Virus record (IMG/VR): IMGVR_UViG_3300008111_001025
Location: 62,001 to 126,000 of that record
Origin: a virus
Reading direction: 5' to 3' (one strand)
DNA length: 64,000 bases
Part shown: in pieces, positions 1-11,190 of the stretch
Layout: every line of letters starts with the position of its first letter
How positions within the stretch are numbered: position 1 is the first letter of the stretch
Translations under genes and position numbers: made by a program
The notes under the pieces: model-generated
The model's input: only the letters and a program-made list of their open reading frames with translations
What the model was told of the DNA's origin: nothing
Database searches by the model: none

Positions 1-3000
1 TGAGGGATCGTTTGGTCGTTGGCAACCTACAGGATCTTTATTTACTGAACAAGGCGAGTTCGTAGGAGAGTATGTAAGAGTTGCACCAATTGAAACATTA
101 GATGTATCTGATGATCTAGGCGGATATTGGTGGTTTAATACTACGTCAACAATCAATGTAGGATTAGTTAACGAAGATGAAGGCCGAGCGTTAGCAGTAT
201 ACAACGTTATACCTAACGGAAAAGCTGATCCAGGTGCTCGTGGCGGCAATATCTATGATTATAACAACACTATTGTTAATAGTGAAAATAATATTAATAG
301 CTATATTAGAACACTAACGTATCAAGGAGCACCAGGTGCATACAATAATCTAAACATAATTCCAAGTGATTTGTTCGTAGTTAGAGCACCAAATAGTCTT
401 ACAACTAAATTATCAACCGGTGACAGAGTTACACTTGAAGTAGTTAATTTACCTAATTATTCAGATGGTGGGTTTGTAGATATTTCACCGCTTGGTATAA
501 CTACTTTTAATACAAATAAAACACATACTATTGTCGACGTATGGAGCGGCTATATTAATTTCAATCTAGATGAGACTGATACATTTGGTAATCCGTTTGA
601 ACCGCGTGTTGGACAGTTTGTTAGAGATAGAAATACTGGCGCAACTGGTCTAATAACGTTTTATCAACGTAACGGTTTAAGTGCTACGATCTTTGTTAAA
701 AACGTTGTAGGAACTTGGTCAAGAGGTAGAAATTTTGGTAATGTTTCTAGCATTGAATTTATAGGAGAACCAACTGATCCAAGTCCAGTGTATTCAGTTA
801 CTAGAAGAATGGGCGAAATTCGCTCAGTATCTTTAGGTAATGCATCATTAGGAATTGGCGGTTTAGTAGTATTTAGATTAGCTGCACCTATTGTAACAGT
901 GCCTGTTCAGGCAGTAATAACTGGTGCAGAATATATTATCTATAGAGACGATCCTATACTAGGTATTGCAACACAGCCTAATATACCGTCACAGGCAAAT
1001 TTTGATTGGAGACCTATTTACAATGTATCTGTAAATGCCGATGGGTTTGTAGTTAATACTGATAATCTTGGCATGTTTACAGTTTATGCTAAAGAAGCTT
1101 CAACAACTTATAGTTTAGTAGGATCGTTTATTGTTCCAGAAATTCAAGATAATCTAAGATTAGGCTCAAAAGTTTTAATTAGAAAAAATAATAACTTATA
1201 CAAATTATTTGTAGGTTGTCGTGGCTCAGGAACATCTAACAATCCTGGAAGAATTTATTTTGTAAATTACGGACTTACTGCCGACGGAACTTTCTATAAC
1301 TGGGAACTTGCTAAAAATAAAAAATACAGGGGTGAGTTTGGTCCAGAAAAAGAATATTTTATAAATGATATTGTTTTCTTAGATGGAATATTTTATCAAG
1401 CACAAACTAATATTGCCCCAGGACTTCAGTTTAATATTTTAGATTGGGAAAGAGTTGCCTTTGACGGATTACAATATACTGGCATTGATTATGTAGGTTA
1501 TATTCCTAACGATACAAATTTTGTTCCAGGTAATGATAGTTCGTTAAATCTTGATCAAGAAGGGTTACTTGAGTTTGGAACTATTTTTGATGCAGACGAA
1601 AAAGGTGAAGTTGTTGTTGTTACAGCAATTTACAACAATACTAAACCTAACAGGGTTGTTATATACAGAGCAATTAATGGTAATTATATAAAAGCACAAG
1701 AGTTATTAGCTACTAATACTACATCTAATTTTGGAGAAGCAGTTAGTATTAGTCGAGATGGTACATTGATTGCAGTAGGAGCATCACTAGACTCAGCAGA
1801 TATAGATAGTCAAGGAGCAGTTTATGTATACCGACAAGTTGCCGGTGAATTTGTACTAGATCTTAATAATAACACTGGACAAAAATTAACTAGTGCAAAT
1901 GCGAAAAGAAAAGAATTATTTGGAGCATCATTAGATTTTGACGGTGATACCCTTTATGTTTCTGCTCACAACTCATATTCAGATGAAATCACAACTTTTG
2001 ATAATCATGCAAAACCAATATTCAATTATTTGTTAGGGTATGACAATGATCAAGATCCAATATATTCACAATTTGTGCTTGATCAAGAGTCGTTGTTAAA
2101 TGAAAAACGTACAACGTTTGATAATAATTTTACAAACTTTAAAAATAAGATTTTAGGTAACGGTGTTGTTTACGTTTATGATAGAATAGAAAATAGTTTA
2201 GTCTATGGTCAAACTTTAGATTTTAATGATACTGAAGCAAGATCGTTTGGACAGACCATTGTTGCCAAGCAGAATCACTTATACACAGCATTAACTGATT
2301 TTACTAATACTGGGGGTAAAAAAGGTGCAGTGTTTGATTTTCGTAGACCTGAAAACAAACGTGTTTGGGAAACATATCGTGTTCCTAAGAAAATCCCCAA
2401 CCTTGACAAGATCAAGCGAGTATTAATTTACGATAATTTAAAAAATGAAATCATAACTAACCTTGATTATATTGATCCTGTACAGGGAAAAATTGCTGGA
2501 ATAGCAGATCAAGAAATTAGATACAAAACAGTATTTGATCCTGCTACATACAATATAGGATTAAATGGTGCAACAGTAAACAAAACAAGCACTTGGGGAG
2601 CAGAGCAAACAGGTCAACTTTGGTGGGACTTGTCAATTACTAAGTTTATAAATCCTTATCAATCTAATGTAATTTATTCTACAAGTAATTGGAATAGATT
2701 ATTTGTAGGTTCGTCAATAAAGGTATATGAGTGGGTAGAAACAGAGCTAACTCCTGTAGAATGGGACGAAATAGCAGAGTCGCCTGATGGACTTTCGTTA
2801 GGAATAACAGGCAAATCCAAATACGGCAACAACGCTTATGTTTCTAAAAGAGTCTACGATCCTATAGCAGAACGTTTTACCCCTCTAAACTATTTCTGGG
2901 TCGAAGGCAAAACTACAGTCCCAGATATAGAATCAAGATCAATAAGTGCAAAAACAGTAGCTGATTTTATAGCCGACCCTGCAAGTATAGGACATAAATT

Positions 3001-6000
3001 TATATCGTTTATTAGCGAAGATACATTTGCATTATGGAATTGCGGATCGCTAATCAAAGATACTGATTGTATTTTAAATGTTCAGTACTGGACATCTAGT
3101 GATAAAAATTCTAATATACATAATCAGTATCGAATTCTCACAGAAGGTCTTGGATCTAGTAAGCCTAGTACTGATACGGAGCGTAAATGGTTTGATAGCT
3201 TAATAGGGTACGACGAACAATCGCGAGCTGTACCTAATCCTAATTTGTCTCCTAGAGAACGATATGGTATTTTAAATAAGCCACGACAAAGCTGGTTTGT
3301 TAATAGAACTGAAGCACTAAAACAGTTTATTGAAAGAACTAATTCTGTTCTTCGTAATAATCTTATTGTAGAATCTAGAGATATTAGCGAGTTATTCCAG
3401 AGTGATTTACCACCAACTAACACATCCAGACTTTATGATACAGTAGTAGACACTGAAATAGATCTACAATTTGTTGGAGTTGCCCGGGCTGAACGTGCAG
3501 TATTAACTCCAATTGTAGAAGATGGCAAGATTGTTCGAGTTGATATAAAAGAACGCGGTCGAGGTTATAAAGTTGTTCCTACTTTTGAAATTTTAGGTAC
3601 CGGTAGCGGAGCAAATATAGAACTAACTATTAATAATCTAGGACAAGTGGTATCTGCTATTGTTTTAGATGCTGGTAATAATTACAAATCTGACACACAA
3701 ATAATTGTAAGACGATTTAATGTGTTAGTCAGCAATGACTCAAGTATACGTGGAAAATGGGCAATTTATGAAAGAATTAATGAAACCCGTTCATGGAATA
3801 GGATTATAAGTCAATCTTACGACACTACTGCGTACTGGGAATATTTAGATTGGTACGCTGACGGTTATAACAGCTTTACTGAAATCGATTTTGTAATTGA
3901 TCAAAGTTTTTCATTACAAACGCTAGACGATGACCTAGGTGATATTATAAAAATATTAACAGTAGGCACAGGCGGTTGGTTATTACTTGAAAAAATTGAT
4001 GTTCAAGATACAGTTGACTATACAGTAAATTATAAAACAATAGGAAAACAAAATGGTACTATTCAATTTAAATCTGATCTTTACAATTTACAGAATAGTC
4101 AAGTAGGTTTTGATAGTCAAAGCTATGACACTAAGTTCTTTGATAGTCAGCCTATTGAAGAAGTTAGAATTATTCTTAACACAATTAGAAATAAGATTTT
4201 TACAGATAATCTAGAAGTTGAATATAATAAATTATTTTTTGCAAGTTTAAGATATGTATTTTCTGAACAAGGATATGTTGATTGGGCTTTCAAAACTAGT
4301 TTTGTTAAGGCTAGACATAATGTTGGCGACCTAAAAGAAAAACTAACATTCCAAAATGATAACCTTGCAAGTTATGAAGATTATCTGCAAGAAGTAAAAC
4401 CGTACAAAACAAAATTACGAGAATATTTAAGCACGTATGATAAATTAGAAAATTCTTCTAGCGTAATAACTGATTTTGATCTTCCACCAGCGTACGATCC
4501 TATCAGAAAAGTAATATCTCCAGTATCAGTTAAAGTTATTAACGGCTTGTTAGTAGGCGATTCTGTTAGCTCTTATCCTAACAAATATTGGCTTGAAAAT
4601 GTAGCATATCAAATAGTTGCTGTTAAAGTAAGTGACCCGGGAGAAGGGTATATAACTGCACCCGTTATCAGTATAGAAAGCGAGTCAGGAGAAGGAGCAA
4701 TAGCAGTAGCATCTTTAGGACCAAATGGAACTATTGCAAGTGTTACTGTTACAAATCCAGGCAGTGGTTATTTAACAATTCCTCGAGTAACAATTAATGG
4801 TGCTACTCGCGATGGAGGCCGTTCGGCAGTTCTTGCAGCAGAAATAGGCAATAGCTTGGTTAGAAACATACATTCTGTTGTAAAATTTGATAGAGTTTCA
4901 GGATCATTTTTAATAACACAATTAAATCAAAGTGAAAGATTCGTAGGAACTGGTTCTAAAACACAGTTTAATTTAAAATATCCAATGGATATGAGAACTA
5001 ATACTATTGAAATTACCATTAACGGAGTAGTAGTGTTAGGTAGTCAATACACATATGAAAATGTCCTTGATAGAGATAATGGATATGATAGATATAGTGG
5101 CCGAATTAGTTTTGTTTTACCGCCAGAAAATTTAAGAGAAATTATAGTTAACTACAAAAAGTCTATTAGATTATTATCAGCAGCTGATAGAATTAATTTG
5201 TTTTATGATCCTAAAACTGGTCAAATAGGAAAAGACATTTCTCAATTAATGGAAGGTATTGACTATGGCGGAGTAGAAGTTAGAAGCTACGGGTTTGTTG
5301 GCCCTGAAGGTTGGGATTCAGATCGTTGGTATGAAAATGCATGGGATCTATTTGATGAAAATTTTGACGAAGAAAGTTTCGAAACTGACGGCTCAACTTT
5401 AACATTCCAATTAAGCAAACCACTAGCTAAAGATGTAGAATACAACGTTTATATTAATGATGTAAGAGTTGACGATAATAACTATGATGGTACTACATCA
5501 ACAGATAATTTAGTAAACAAGCAAGCATTTATGGCTCCTGTAGTCGGCGACGGCATAACAGATACATTTACGTTTGAGAATGAAATAGGTTATCGAACTT
5601 ACTTAGAACAAAATTCTGCTTCAGGTCAAAATAATCCACCTATAGAAATAGTAACAATTCGTAGAAGCACTAGTGACGGTTCTAGGGAACTTAATGCAGA
5701 AAGTTTTGATACAGCATTAATAGGCGGCGACTTAGCATATACAACAGCTAAAGGTATTAAGGCTGAAGAAATTACAGTTGATGGTGACGGCTTTGTAACT
5801 CCTACAACATCAAAAGGTCCAGAAGAAATTATTCCTGGACAAATTATGGATACCTTAGATATTACAGTTTACGAACGTCCAGTTGGTGGTTCAAGCATTA
5901 TGTATAGTTCTAATCATCGAGGCGATGGTGTGACAAAAGAATTTTTTATGCAAGGATTGCCTTTCTCGTTTAGTTCTATGTTAGTTAAAGTAGACTATGA

Positions 6001-8479
6001 AATTTTGACACAGCAATCTGATTTTAGAATCGATTGGGACAAAAAGAGTGTTGTATTTTATCAAGCACCTACTGCCGGTTCTGAGATACATTTATTAGCT
6101 ATGGGACTATCTGGTGATAATATACTGGACTATGATGAGTTTACAGCCAACGGTTCTGTGGCTGAATTCTTAACAAATGTAAGATGGACAGATAACATTA
6201 ACGGATATGTAACTGTAAACGGTGAAGTAAAACCTTTTGAATTATTTGAATCAGATGACAGTTACGCTGTAGCTAATAACGTTGTAATTAAATTTGTACA
6301 GCCACCGTTAGCTGGAACTAAAATACAGTTTGCACTGTTTGAAAGTTCAGCAATTACGTTTAGTCAAGTAACAGTAGACGATTTTATTGCCGACGGCAGT
6401 TCAACGTCATATCAAATTAGTCAAGCACCGTTTAATCAAGAACCAGTACAATTTTATACCCTTGTAACTGTAAACGACAAAGTTCTAAATGCTGGTTACG
6501 TTCAACGATTTGATGTCACTACCTCTAGACAGTATCAATTGAAAAAATGGCAAGTGCCTGTAGGTTCAATAACAGGTGATAAGATTGATGTTTACTTAAA
6601 CAATAGAAAACTAAGTCTTTTACAAGAGTGGACTTATGAAGGTGCAGGATCTTTTAATCCTGCTATTAGTCCTGATGCACAAGAGGGTAGTACAGTTATT
6701 TTAAATAGCGGTGTTGGAGTTCCAGGCGACACATTGCGTGTGCATTTAATAGCTGACGGCGAGTATAGATTTGGGTATTTTGAAATAGGTGAAGATTCAA
6801 GTGACACGTTTGTAGGAACGCCTGATACAATTTATTTTGATGATACTTACCCTGCAGGCACTAAAATTCGTGTATATCAATTTAGTAATCACGACAGTCA
6901 AGGCATCGAAAGACAAAAATTTGATGTAATTGAACGTACACAAATGAGTGAAGCGTCAGACGGTTATCATGAATACAGAACACTTAAAAATGGACTAATT
7001 CAGTTACGTGAGCAAGCAGTAGATGTAGCATATATATGGGTATCTGTAAATGGTACCTTATTAACTCCTACAGCTGATTACATCTTATTAGAAAATAAAC
7101 GTTACATTAAGATGATTACACCACTTAATGATAATGATGTAGTTGATATTATACATTTTAGTAATCCGCCTGTATCAAACAAATACGGTTGGAGAATATT
7201 TAAGGATATGCTAAACAGATATCACTATAAGAGATTAGGTAATGATGCTCGATATACATTAGCAGAACCTTTACAATATTATGATAAAATAATTACTCTT
7301 GACAATGCTGAAGGTCTACCAACTCCTGCGGTACGTAGTCGTATACCTGGTGTAATTTTTATTAACGGAGAACGTATTGAATATTTCCGCAGAGAGGGAA
7401 ATGTATTAAAACAACTACGCAGAGGTACGTTAGGTACTGGAGTTAAAACAGTTCATAGTCTAGGAGACAGGGTTTATGATCAAAGCATAGATTCTAATAT
7501 TCCTTATAAGGATGAAGTAGTAACATTTGAAGCGTTCTCAGGCAACTATAAGGATATGAGTGTTGACTACAACAATATAGGTGCAATAAGTGTAAACAGT
7601 ATAACATATACAGCTAATAATAACACGGCATTTCCTTTAGGATACGAAGAACTTGATAATTTAGGTCTAGGTCTCCGTCAAAAGTGTGTTATAAAAGGTA
7701 GCGGATTTAGACCAGTTGTAAAAGTTATTATGCAAGGAACACTTGCAGATGAAAATACTCAAACAAATGTTGAACTAATAACAGAATATATTAACGATAC
7801 AGAAATTCGTTTCCGATTGCCTGCAATGTCAGTAGGAGCATACGATCTAGTAATTGTAAATCCAACTGAAACAGATCCTTTCTTAATTCCTGCTACAAGT
7901 TTAGTGGTACCAAAAGCAATTAAATATGTACAATTATTATTGCCATTTGCTCCGTTACCTAACCCAAGAACAGAAACTGGTTGGTATAAAGAACTTAGAG
8001 AAATAAATGTTTCAAGTATTATACCTGGCAGATACTATACAGTTAGCAAAATAGGCAATACAAGATGGAGTAATGTAGGCGGCGCAAGCGTAGTAGGATA
8101 CGACTTTAGAGCAACAGCGACCGGTACAGGAACAGGCACAGTTTACGACTATAGCAGTATACCATATGAATATTGGGAAGGCATGGACATTGATATATTC
8201 ATTAGTGGTCGTAGACTACGTAAGAATCCATTAACAATATGGGATTCTACAGTAGGACAAGATAGTCCAACGGGCGATATTACATTAGAAGCAGAATACG
8301 CTGTTAATAGAGTATTAGGTACTTATGTGCGATTTACTACTCCGCCTGCACCAGGAACTAAAATCGTTGTACAGAAACGTACAGGATTATTATGGAATGA
8401 ACCAGGGGTCTCATTGAGACAAAGTTCTACAGAAATAGCCACTTTCTTACGCGAGAAAACTATTGATTTACCGCGATAA
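1..8479 (+). CDS. Giant virion structural (tail/adsorption) protein, 5'-truncated
   Basis: The reading frame is open from the left edge (first full codon at base 2), so the gene starts upstream of the window; at least 2825 residues are visible. An in-frame TTG at 371 is not a believable start because coding sequence continues through it. FG-GAP-like repeats (FGEAVSISRDG, FGASLDFDGD, FGQTIVAKQN) lie near nt 1720-2340 and suggest a beta-propeller. Repeats with a GxGY core (GRGY, GEGY, GSGY) occur near 3550-3720 and 4640-4800. An IPT/TIG-like segment lies near 7630-7920. No enzymatic motif was recognised. It precedes the fiber genes on the same strand. Such giant repeat-rich proteins occur in tails of marine T4-like phages, so a role as a fiber or large baseplate-attached protein is inferred. 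Confidence 0.85.
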   Translation, partial: EGSFGRWQPTGSLFTEQGEFVGEYVRVAPIETLDVSDDLGGYWWFNTTSTINVGLVNEDEGRALAVYNVIPNGKADPGARGGNIYDYNNTIVNSENNINSYIRTLTYQGAPGAYNNLNIIPSDLFVVRAPNSLTTKLSTGDRVTLEVVNLPNYSDGGFVDISPLGITTFNTNKTHTIVDVWSGYINFNLDETDTFGNPFEPRVGQFVRDRNTGATGLITFYQRNGLSATIFVKNVVGTWSRGRNFGNVSSIEFIGEPTDPSPVYSVTRRMGEIRSVSLGNASLGIGGLVVFRLAAPIVTVPVQAVITGAEYIIYRDDPILGIATQPNIPSQANFDWRPIYNVSVNADGFVVNTDNLGMFTVYAKEASTTYSLVGSFIVPEIQDNLRLGSKVLIRKNNNLYKLFVGCRGSGTSNNPGRIYFVNYGLTADGTFYNWELAKNKKYRGEFGPEKEYFINDIVFLDGIFYQAQTNIAPGLQFNILDWERVAFDGLQYTGIDYVGYIPNDTNFVPGNDSSLNLDQEGLLEFGTIFDADEKGEVVVVTAIYNNTKPNRVVIYRAINGNYIKAQELLATNTTSNFGEAVSISRDGTLIAVGASLDSADIDSQGAVYVYRQVAGEFVLDLNNNTGQKLTSANAKRKELFGASLDFDGDTLYVSAHNSYSDEITTFDNHAKPIFNYLLGYDNDQDPIYSQFVLDQESLLNEKRTTFDNNFTNFKNKILGNGVVYVYDRIENSLVYGQTLDFNDTEARSFGQTIVAKQNHLYTALTDFTNTGGKKGAVFDFRRPENKRVWETYRVPKKIPNLDKIKRVLIYDNLKNEIITNLDYIDPVQGKIAGIADQEIRYKTVFDPATYNIGLNGATVNKTSTWGAEQTGQLWWDLSITKFINPYQSNVIYSTSNWNRLFVGSSIKVYEWVETELTPVEWDEIAESPDGLSLGITGKSKYGNNAYVSKRVYDPIAERFTPLNYFWVEGKTTVPDIESRSISAKTVADFIADPASIGHKFISFISEDTFALWNCGSLIKDTDCILNVQYWTSSDKNSNIHNQYRILTEGLGSSKPSTDTERKWFDSLIGYDEQSRAVPNPNLSPRERYGILNKPRQSWFVNRTEALKQFIERTNSVLRNNLIVESRDISELFQSDLPPTNTSRLYDTVVDTEIDLQFVGVARAERAVLTPIVEDGKIVRVDIKERGRGYKVVPTFEILGTGSGANIELTINNLGQVVSAIVLDAGNNYKSDTQIIVRRFNVLVSNDSSIRGKWAIYERINETRSWNRIISQSYDTTAYWEYLDWYADGYNSFTEIDFVIDQSFSLQTLDDDLGDIIKILTVGTGGWLLLEKIDVQDTVDYTVNYKTIGKQNGTIQFKSDLYNLQNSQVGFDSQSYDTKFFDSQPIEEVRIILNTIRNKIFTDNLEVEYNKLFFASLRYVFSEQGYVDWAFKTSFVKARHNVGDLKEKLTFQNDNLASYEDYLQEVKPYKTKLREYLSTYDKLENSSSVITDFDLPPAYDPIRKVISPVSVKVINGLLVGDSVSSYPNKYWLENVAYQIVAVKVSDPGEGYITAPVISIESESGEGAIAVASLGPNGTIASVTVTNPGSGYLTIPRVTINGATRDGGRSAVLAAEIGNSLVRNIHSVVKFDRVSGSFLITQLNQSERFVGTGSKTQFNLKYPMDMRTNTIEITINGVVVLGSQYTYENVLDRDNGYDRYSGRISFVLPPENLREIIVNYKKSIRLLSAADRINLFYDPKTGQIGKDISQLMEGIDYGGVEVRSYGFVGPEGWDSDRWYENAWDLFDENFDEESFETDGSTLTFQLSKPLAKDVEYNVYINDVRVDDNNYDGTTSTDNLVNKQAFMAPVVGDGITDTFTFENEIGYRTYLEQNSASGQNNPPIEIVTIRRSTSDGSRELNAESFDTALIGGDLAYTTAKGIKAEEITVDGDGFVTPTTSKGPEEIIPGQIMDTLDITVYERPVGGSSIMYSSNHRGDGVTKEFFMQGLPFSFSSMLVKVDYEILTQQSDFRIDWDKKSVVFYQAPTAGSEIHLLAMGLSGDNILDYDEFTANGSVAEFLTNVRWTDNINGYVTVNGEVKPFELFESDDSYAVANNVVIKFVQPPLAGTKIQFALFESSAITFSQVTVDDFIADGSSTSYQISQAPFNQEPVQFYTLVTVNDKVLNAGYVQRFDVTTSRQYQLKKWQVPVGSITGDKIDVYLNNRKLSLLQEWTYEGAGSFNPAISPDAQEGSTVILNSGVGVPGDTLRVHLIADGEYRFGYFEIGEDSSDTFVGTPDTIYFDDTYPAGTKIRVYQFSNHDSQGIERQKFDVIERTQMSEASDGYHEYRTLKNGLIQLREQAVDVAYIWVSVNGTLLTPTADYILLENKRYIKMITPLNDNDVVDIIHFSNPPVSNKYGWRIFKDMLNRYHYKRLGNDARYTLAEPLQYYDKIITLDNAEGLPTPAVRSRIPGVIFINGERIEYFRREGNVLKQLRRGTLGTGVKTVHSLGDRVYDQSIDSNIPYKDEVVTFEAFSGNYKDMSVDYNNIGAISVNSITYTANNNTAFPLGYEELDNLGLGLRQKCVIKGSGFRPVVKVIMQGTLADENTQTNVELITEYINDTEIRFRLPAMSVGAYDLVIVNPTETDPFLIPATSLVVPKAIKYVQLLLPFAPLPNPRTETGWYKELREINVSSIIPGRYYTVSKIGNTRWSNVGGASVVGYDFRATATGTGTGTVYDYSSIPYEYWEGMDIDIFISGRRLRKNPLTIWDSTVGQDSPTGDITLEAEYAVNRVLGTYVRFTTPPAPGTKIVVQKRTGLLWNEPGVSLRQSSTEIATFLREKTIDLPR

Positions 8480-8482
8480 ATA
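8475..8482 (+). promoter_or_regulatory. T4-type late promoter octamer (GATAAATA)
   Basis: GATAAATA overlaps the stop codon of the giant gene and lies 18 bp upstream of the ATG at 8501. It differs by one base from the T4 late consensus TATAAATA. An AGGA Shine-Dalgarno at 8490-8493 follows, with 7 nt to the ATG, so a leadered transcript is possible. Confidence 0.5.
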
Positions 8483-8500
8483 CATGTACAGGACATAAAC

Positions 8501-9115
8501 ATGACAGATAACTTTAAAGAAAATAACGGAATTTTACTCCAAGGTCACATAAAAATTCACGATCCGATTAGTGGAGAAGTACTCATCAATAAGCGTAATG
8601 CTATACATTACGAAAATATGAGTATTTCTTTAGCAGAAAGTTTAGCAAATGCTGGACAGGGTTGGATTTATGAAATGAGTTTTGGCAATGGAGGTACTAG
8701 TATAGACCCAACAGGGATTATTACGTATCTAACACCTAACTCAACCGGTGCTAATGCAAGTTTATATAACCAAACATTTACTAAAGTTGTTGATGACAGA
8801 AGTGTAAACAATATTGATCCTGTAAGAAATAAGATTGAAACTCGTCATGTAAGCGGAACAAATTATACAGATATTCTAGTTACTTGTTTATTAGATTATG
8901 GCGAGCCAAACGGACAAGAAGCGTTTGATACAGCAACAGATGTTAAGAGTTTATATGTTTTTGACGAACTTGGTCTTAAAGCATTTAATCCTACAGGTTC
9001 AGGACGACTATTAACACATGTAATTTTTCACCCTATACAAAAAAGTTTAAACAGACTAATTCAAATTGATTATACAGTCCGTGTTCAGAGCTTAACTGGT
9101 TTTAACGAGGTATAA
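8501..9115 (+). CDS. Putative virion structural protein (204 aa)
   Basis: No enzymatic domain was recognised. The protein is rich in Asn, Thr and Gly, with a segment like other phage beta-rich structural proteins (YEMSFGNGGTSIDPTG near residues 57-72). It has no signal peptide or membrane segment. It starts with ATG 7 nt after an AGGA ribosome-binding site, sits 21 bp after the giant structural gene and 2 bp before the collar-domain fiber, and has a late-promoter octamer just upstream. The position suggests a small tail, baseplate or fiber-connecting protein made late in infection. The function is inferred from context only. Confidence 0.75.
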   Translation: MTDNFKENNGILLQGHIKIHDPISGEVLINKRNAIHYENMSISLAESLANAGQGWIYEMSFGNGGTSIDPTGIITYLTPNSTGANASLYNQTFTKVVDDRSVNNIDPVRNKIETRHVSGTNYTDILVTCLLDYGEPNGQEAFDTATDVKSLYVFDELGLKAFNPTGSGRLLTHVIFHPIQKSLNRLIQIDYTVRVQSLTGFNEV

Positions 9116-9117
9116 TC

Positions 9118-11190
9118 ATGAGCTATACAATTTCATATACAGACGTTGCTAATAAAGGTACTATTGTAGTTGAAGACGGTACTGTTAATACAGAAACTAG
9201 TATAGGTATCCCTGGAAGAAATACAACTGCTTATGGTGCAGTTATTGCAGAAAGTTTTTTACATCTTTTAGAAAATTTTGCAAATTCAACAGAACCTAAC
9301 AATCCTTCGGAAGGGCAGTTATGGTATGATAATACCTTAGGAACCGAAACATTAAAAGTATATGACGGAACTAATTGGGTACCTGCATCAGGTATTATTA
9401 AACAGATCAATACTCCAGCAATTGCACAGATTGGTGATTTATGGGTTGATACAGACAATCAACAATTATATCTATTTACAGGCGGTGGTTGGATTTTAGT
9501 AGGTCCTAGTTTTTCACAAGGTCTTTCAACAGGAGCAACTCCTGCACAGATTTTAGGTTCTGATAACGTATCCTATAATGTATTACAGATTGAAGTTGGA
9601 TCTGAAATTATAGCAATCATTTCTAATAATATACCGTTTAGTCCAAAAGCAACTGTTGCAGGATTTGCAACTATTAATCCTGGTGTAAATTTAATTAATA
9701 AAGATACTGATAATGACGGTCAAAGCAATTTTAAATTTTACGGTACTGCGGAAAAAGCTGAAAATTTAATTGTAGCAAACGAAAGTATATCAGCAGCAAA
9801 CTTTTTAAGAGGCGATAGCACCAGTACTACAAGTTTTCCTTTAAACGTACAAAATAATCAAGGTTTAAGTGTTGGTATTAATGCAGAATTAACTGTAGGT
9901 GTTGAAGGTAACGCCGGCATTATACAACAAAATATTGGTGGCGCAAACATTGACATTCGTGTAAGAAATAACGATGTTACTCGAACGTTGATGCGATTAG
10001 ATAGTGCGTTACGTGTTGGTATTAATAACGAAGCGCCAGAAAAAGAATTAGATGTTACTGGTGATATTCAAAATAGTGGATCGTTATTAGTTAATGGCAC
10101 TACAGAATCAACAGTGTTTAACAACGGTGCTGTAATAATTAAAGGTGGTACTGGTATTGCTAAAAATTTAAATGTTGGTGGCAACAGTAGAATATCTGGA
10201 ACATTAACATCAGCGCAAATATCCCCAGACGATAATAACATAAGAGATATTGGATCACCGGCATTTAAATATAGAAATATTTATGCTTCAACATTTACAG
10301 GAAATTTAGTAGGTAACGTTAGTGGTACAATTACTGGACGTTCTACATCTTCAGACAGATTAACTTCTAGAACAACGTTTGCTATTAGAGGAGACGTTGA
10401 ATCAGTTGTTGATGTAGTGTTTGACGGGCAGTTCCAAGACCCAACATTTAATAACGGTACAGGAGTACCGGCTGGCGAGTTGCCGTTACGTAAAGTTTTA
10501 AGAACAGAAATATCAAATACATTCATTGCCGATAAAACTGCAATAACAGAGTCAGACAGCAAAGATGAATTAATTATTAACTCTGTATCAGGGGATATTG
10601 GTTTAAAGAAAATAACTAGAGAAAATCTTTTAAAGTCGGTTCCTGTCAATCCACCAGGCGTACTAGTGCCGTACGCAGGAGATGCAGCACCGGTTGGTTG
10701 GTTATTGTGCGATGGCAAAGAGTATGAACAAGAATCATTTAAAGAATTATTTGCAGTAATTGGATTTAAATTTGGTAGTAGAAGTTCAGTTACTCCAGGC
10801 TTTTTTAAAATCCCAGATCTTAGAGGTAGATTACCTTTAGGCGCTGATAATATGGGCGGCGCAAGTGCTAATATTATTGTTGCTGAATCTGCAGATAACA
10901 TTGGTACGTTTGATGGAACAGAAACTAAACCAATTACACTTGCAAACCTACCAGAACATAAGCATGATTTACGAGACAGCACACGTCAGCAATTTTATGC
11001 TATCGCAGACGTATTAGGCACACCTACTGACGATAATGTTCAGATATATGATGCTCCTACTGGCACAGGGTTAGGTCAGGCTCTTTCAAACAGCGGCGGC
11101 GTTATTTCTAGTGTAGGGTTAGGAGAACCGTTCAATGTTATGCCTCCAACTATAACACTAAATTATATCATTTATACAGGAAGAGCATAA
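9118..11190 (+). CDS. Tail fiber protein with phage tail-collar domain (690 aa)
   Basis: The N-terminal ~140 residues carry a module shared with the next two genes: EDGTV, then LLENFAN, GQLWYD, GDLWVD and a VGP ending. A long beta-rich middle contains GVNINxEAPEKELDVTG-like fiber repeats (nt ~10000-10330). The C-terminal part is a phage tail-collar domain: VPYAGDAAPVGWLLCDG near nt 10660, PDLRGRLPLG near 10815, ending in LNYIIYTGRA. Collar domains occur in T4 gp12 short tail fibers and many distal fiber proteins that touch the host surface. The stop codon overlaps the next ATG (TAATG). The likely role is a receptor-contacting fiber. The fold call is firm; which T4 fiber it replaces is not. 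Confidence 0.88.
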   Translation: MSYTISYTDVANKGTIVVEDGTVNTETSIGIPGRNTTAYGAVIAESFLHLLENFANSTEPNNPSEGQLWYDNTLGTETLKVYDGTNWVPASGIIKQINTPAIAQIGDLWVDTDNQQLYLFTGGGWILVGPSFSQGLSTGATPAQILGSDNVSYNVLQIEVGSEIIAIISNNIPFSPKATVAGFATINPGVNLINKDTDNDGQSNFKFYGTAEKAENLIVANESISAANFLRGDSTSTTSFPLNVQNNQGLSVGINAELTVGVEGNAGIIQQNIGGANIDIRVRNNDVTRTLMRLDSALRVGINNEAPEKELDVTGDIQNSGSLLVNGTTESTVFNNGAVIIKGGTGIAKNLNVGGNSRISGTLTSAQISPDDNNIRDIGSPAFKYRNIYASTFTGNLVGNVSGTITGRSTSSDRLTSRTTFAIRGDVESVVDVVFDGQFQDPTFNNGTGVPAGELPLRKVLRTEISNTFIADKTAITESDSKDELIINSVSGDIGLKKITRENLLKSVPVNPPGVLVPYAGDAAPVGWLLCDGKEYEQESFKELFAVIGFKFGSRSSVTPGFFKIPDLRGRLPLGADNMGGASANIIVAESADNIGTFDGTETKPITLANLPEHKHDLRDSTRQQFYAIADVLGTPTDDNVQIYDAPTGTGLGQALSNSGGVISSVGLGEPFNVMPPTITLNYIIYTGRA

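Noticed and set aside
10281-10982. Long minus-strand open frame inside the collar-domain fiber gene
   Set aside because: It lies opposite a gene with a well-supported collar domain, has low-complexity Ser/Leu/Pro composition and no ribosome-binding site; it is a shadow of the plus-strand codons.
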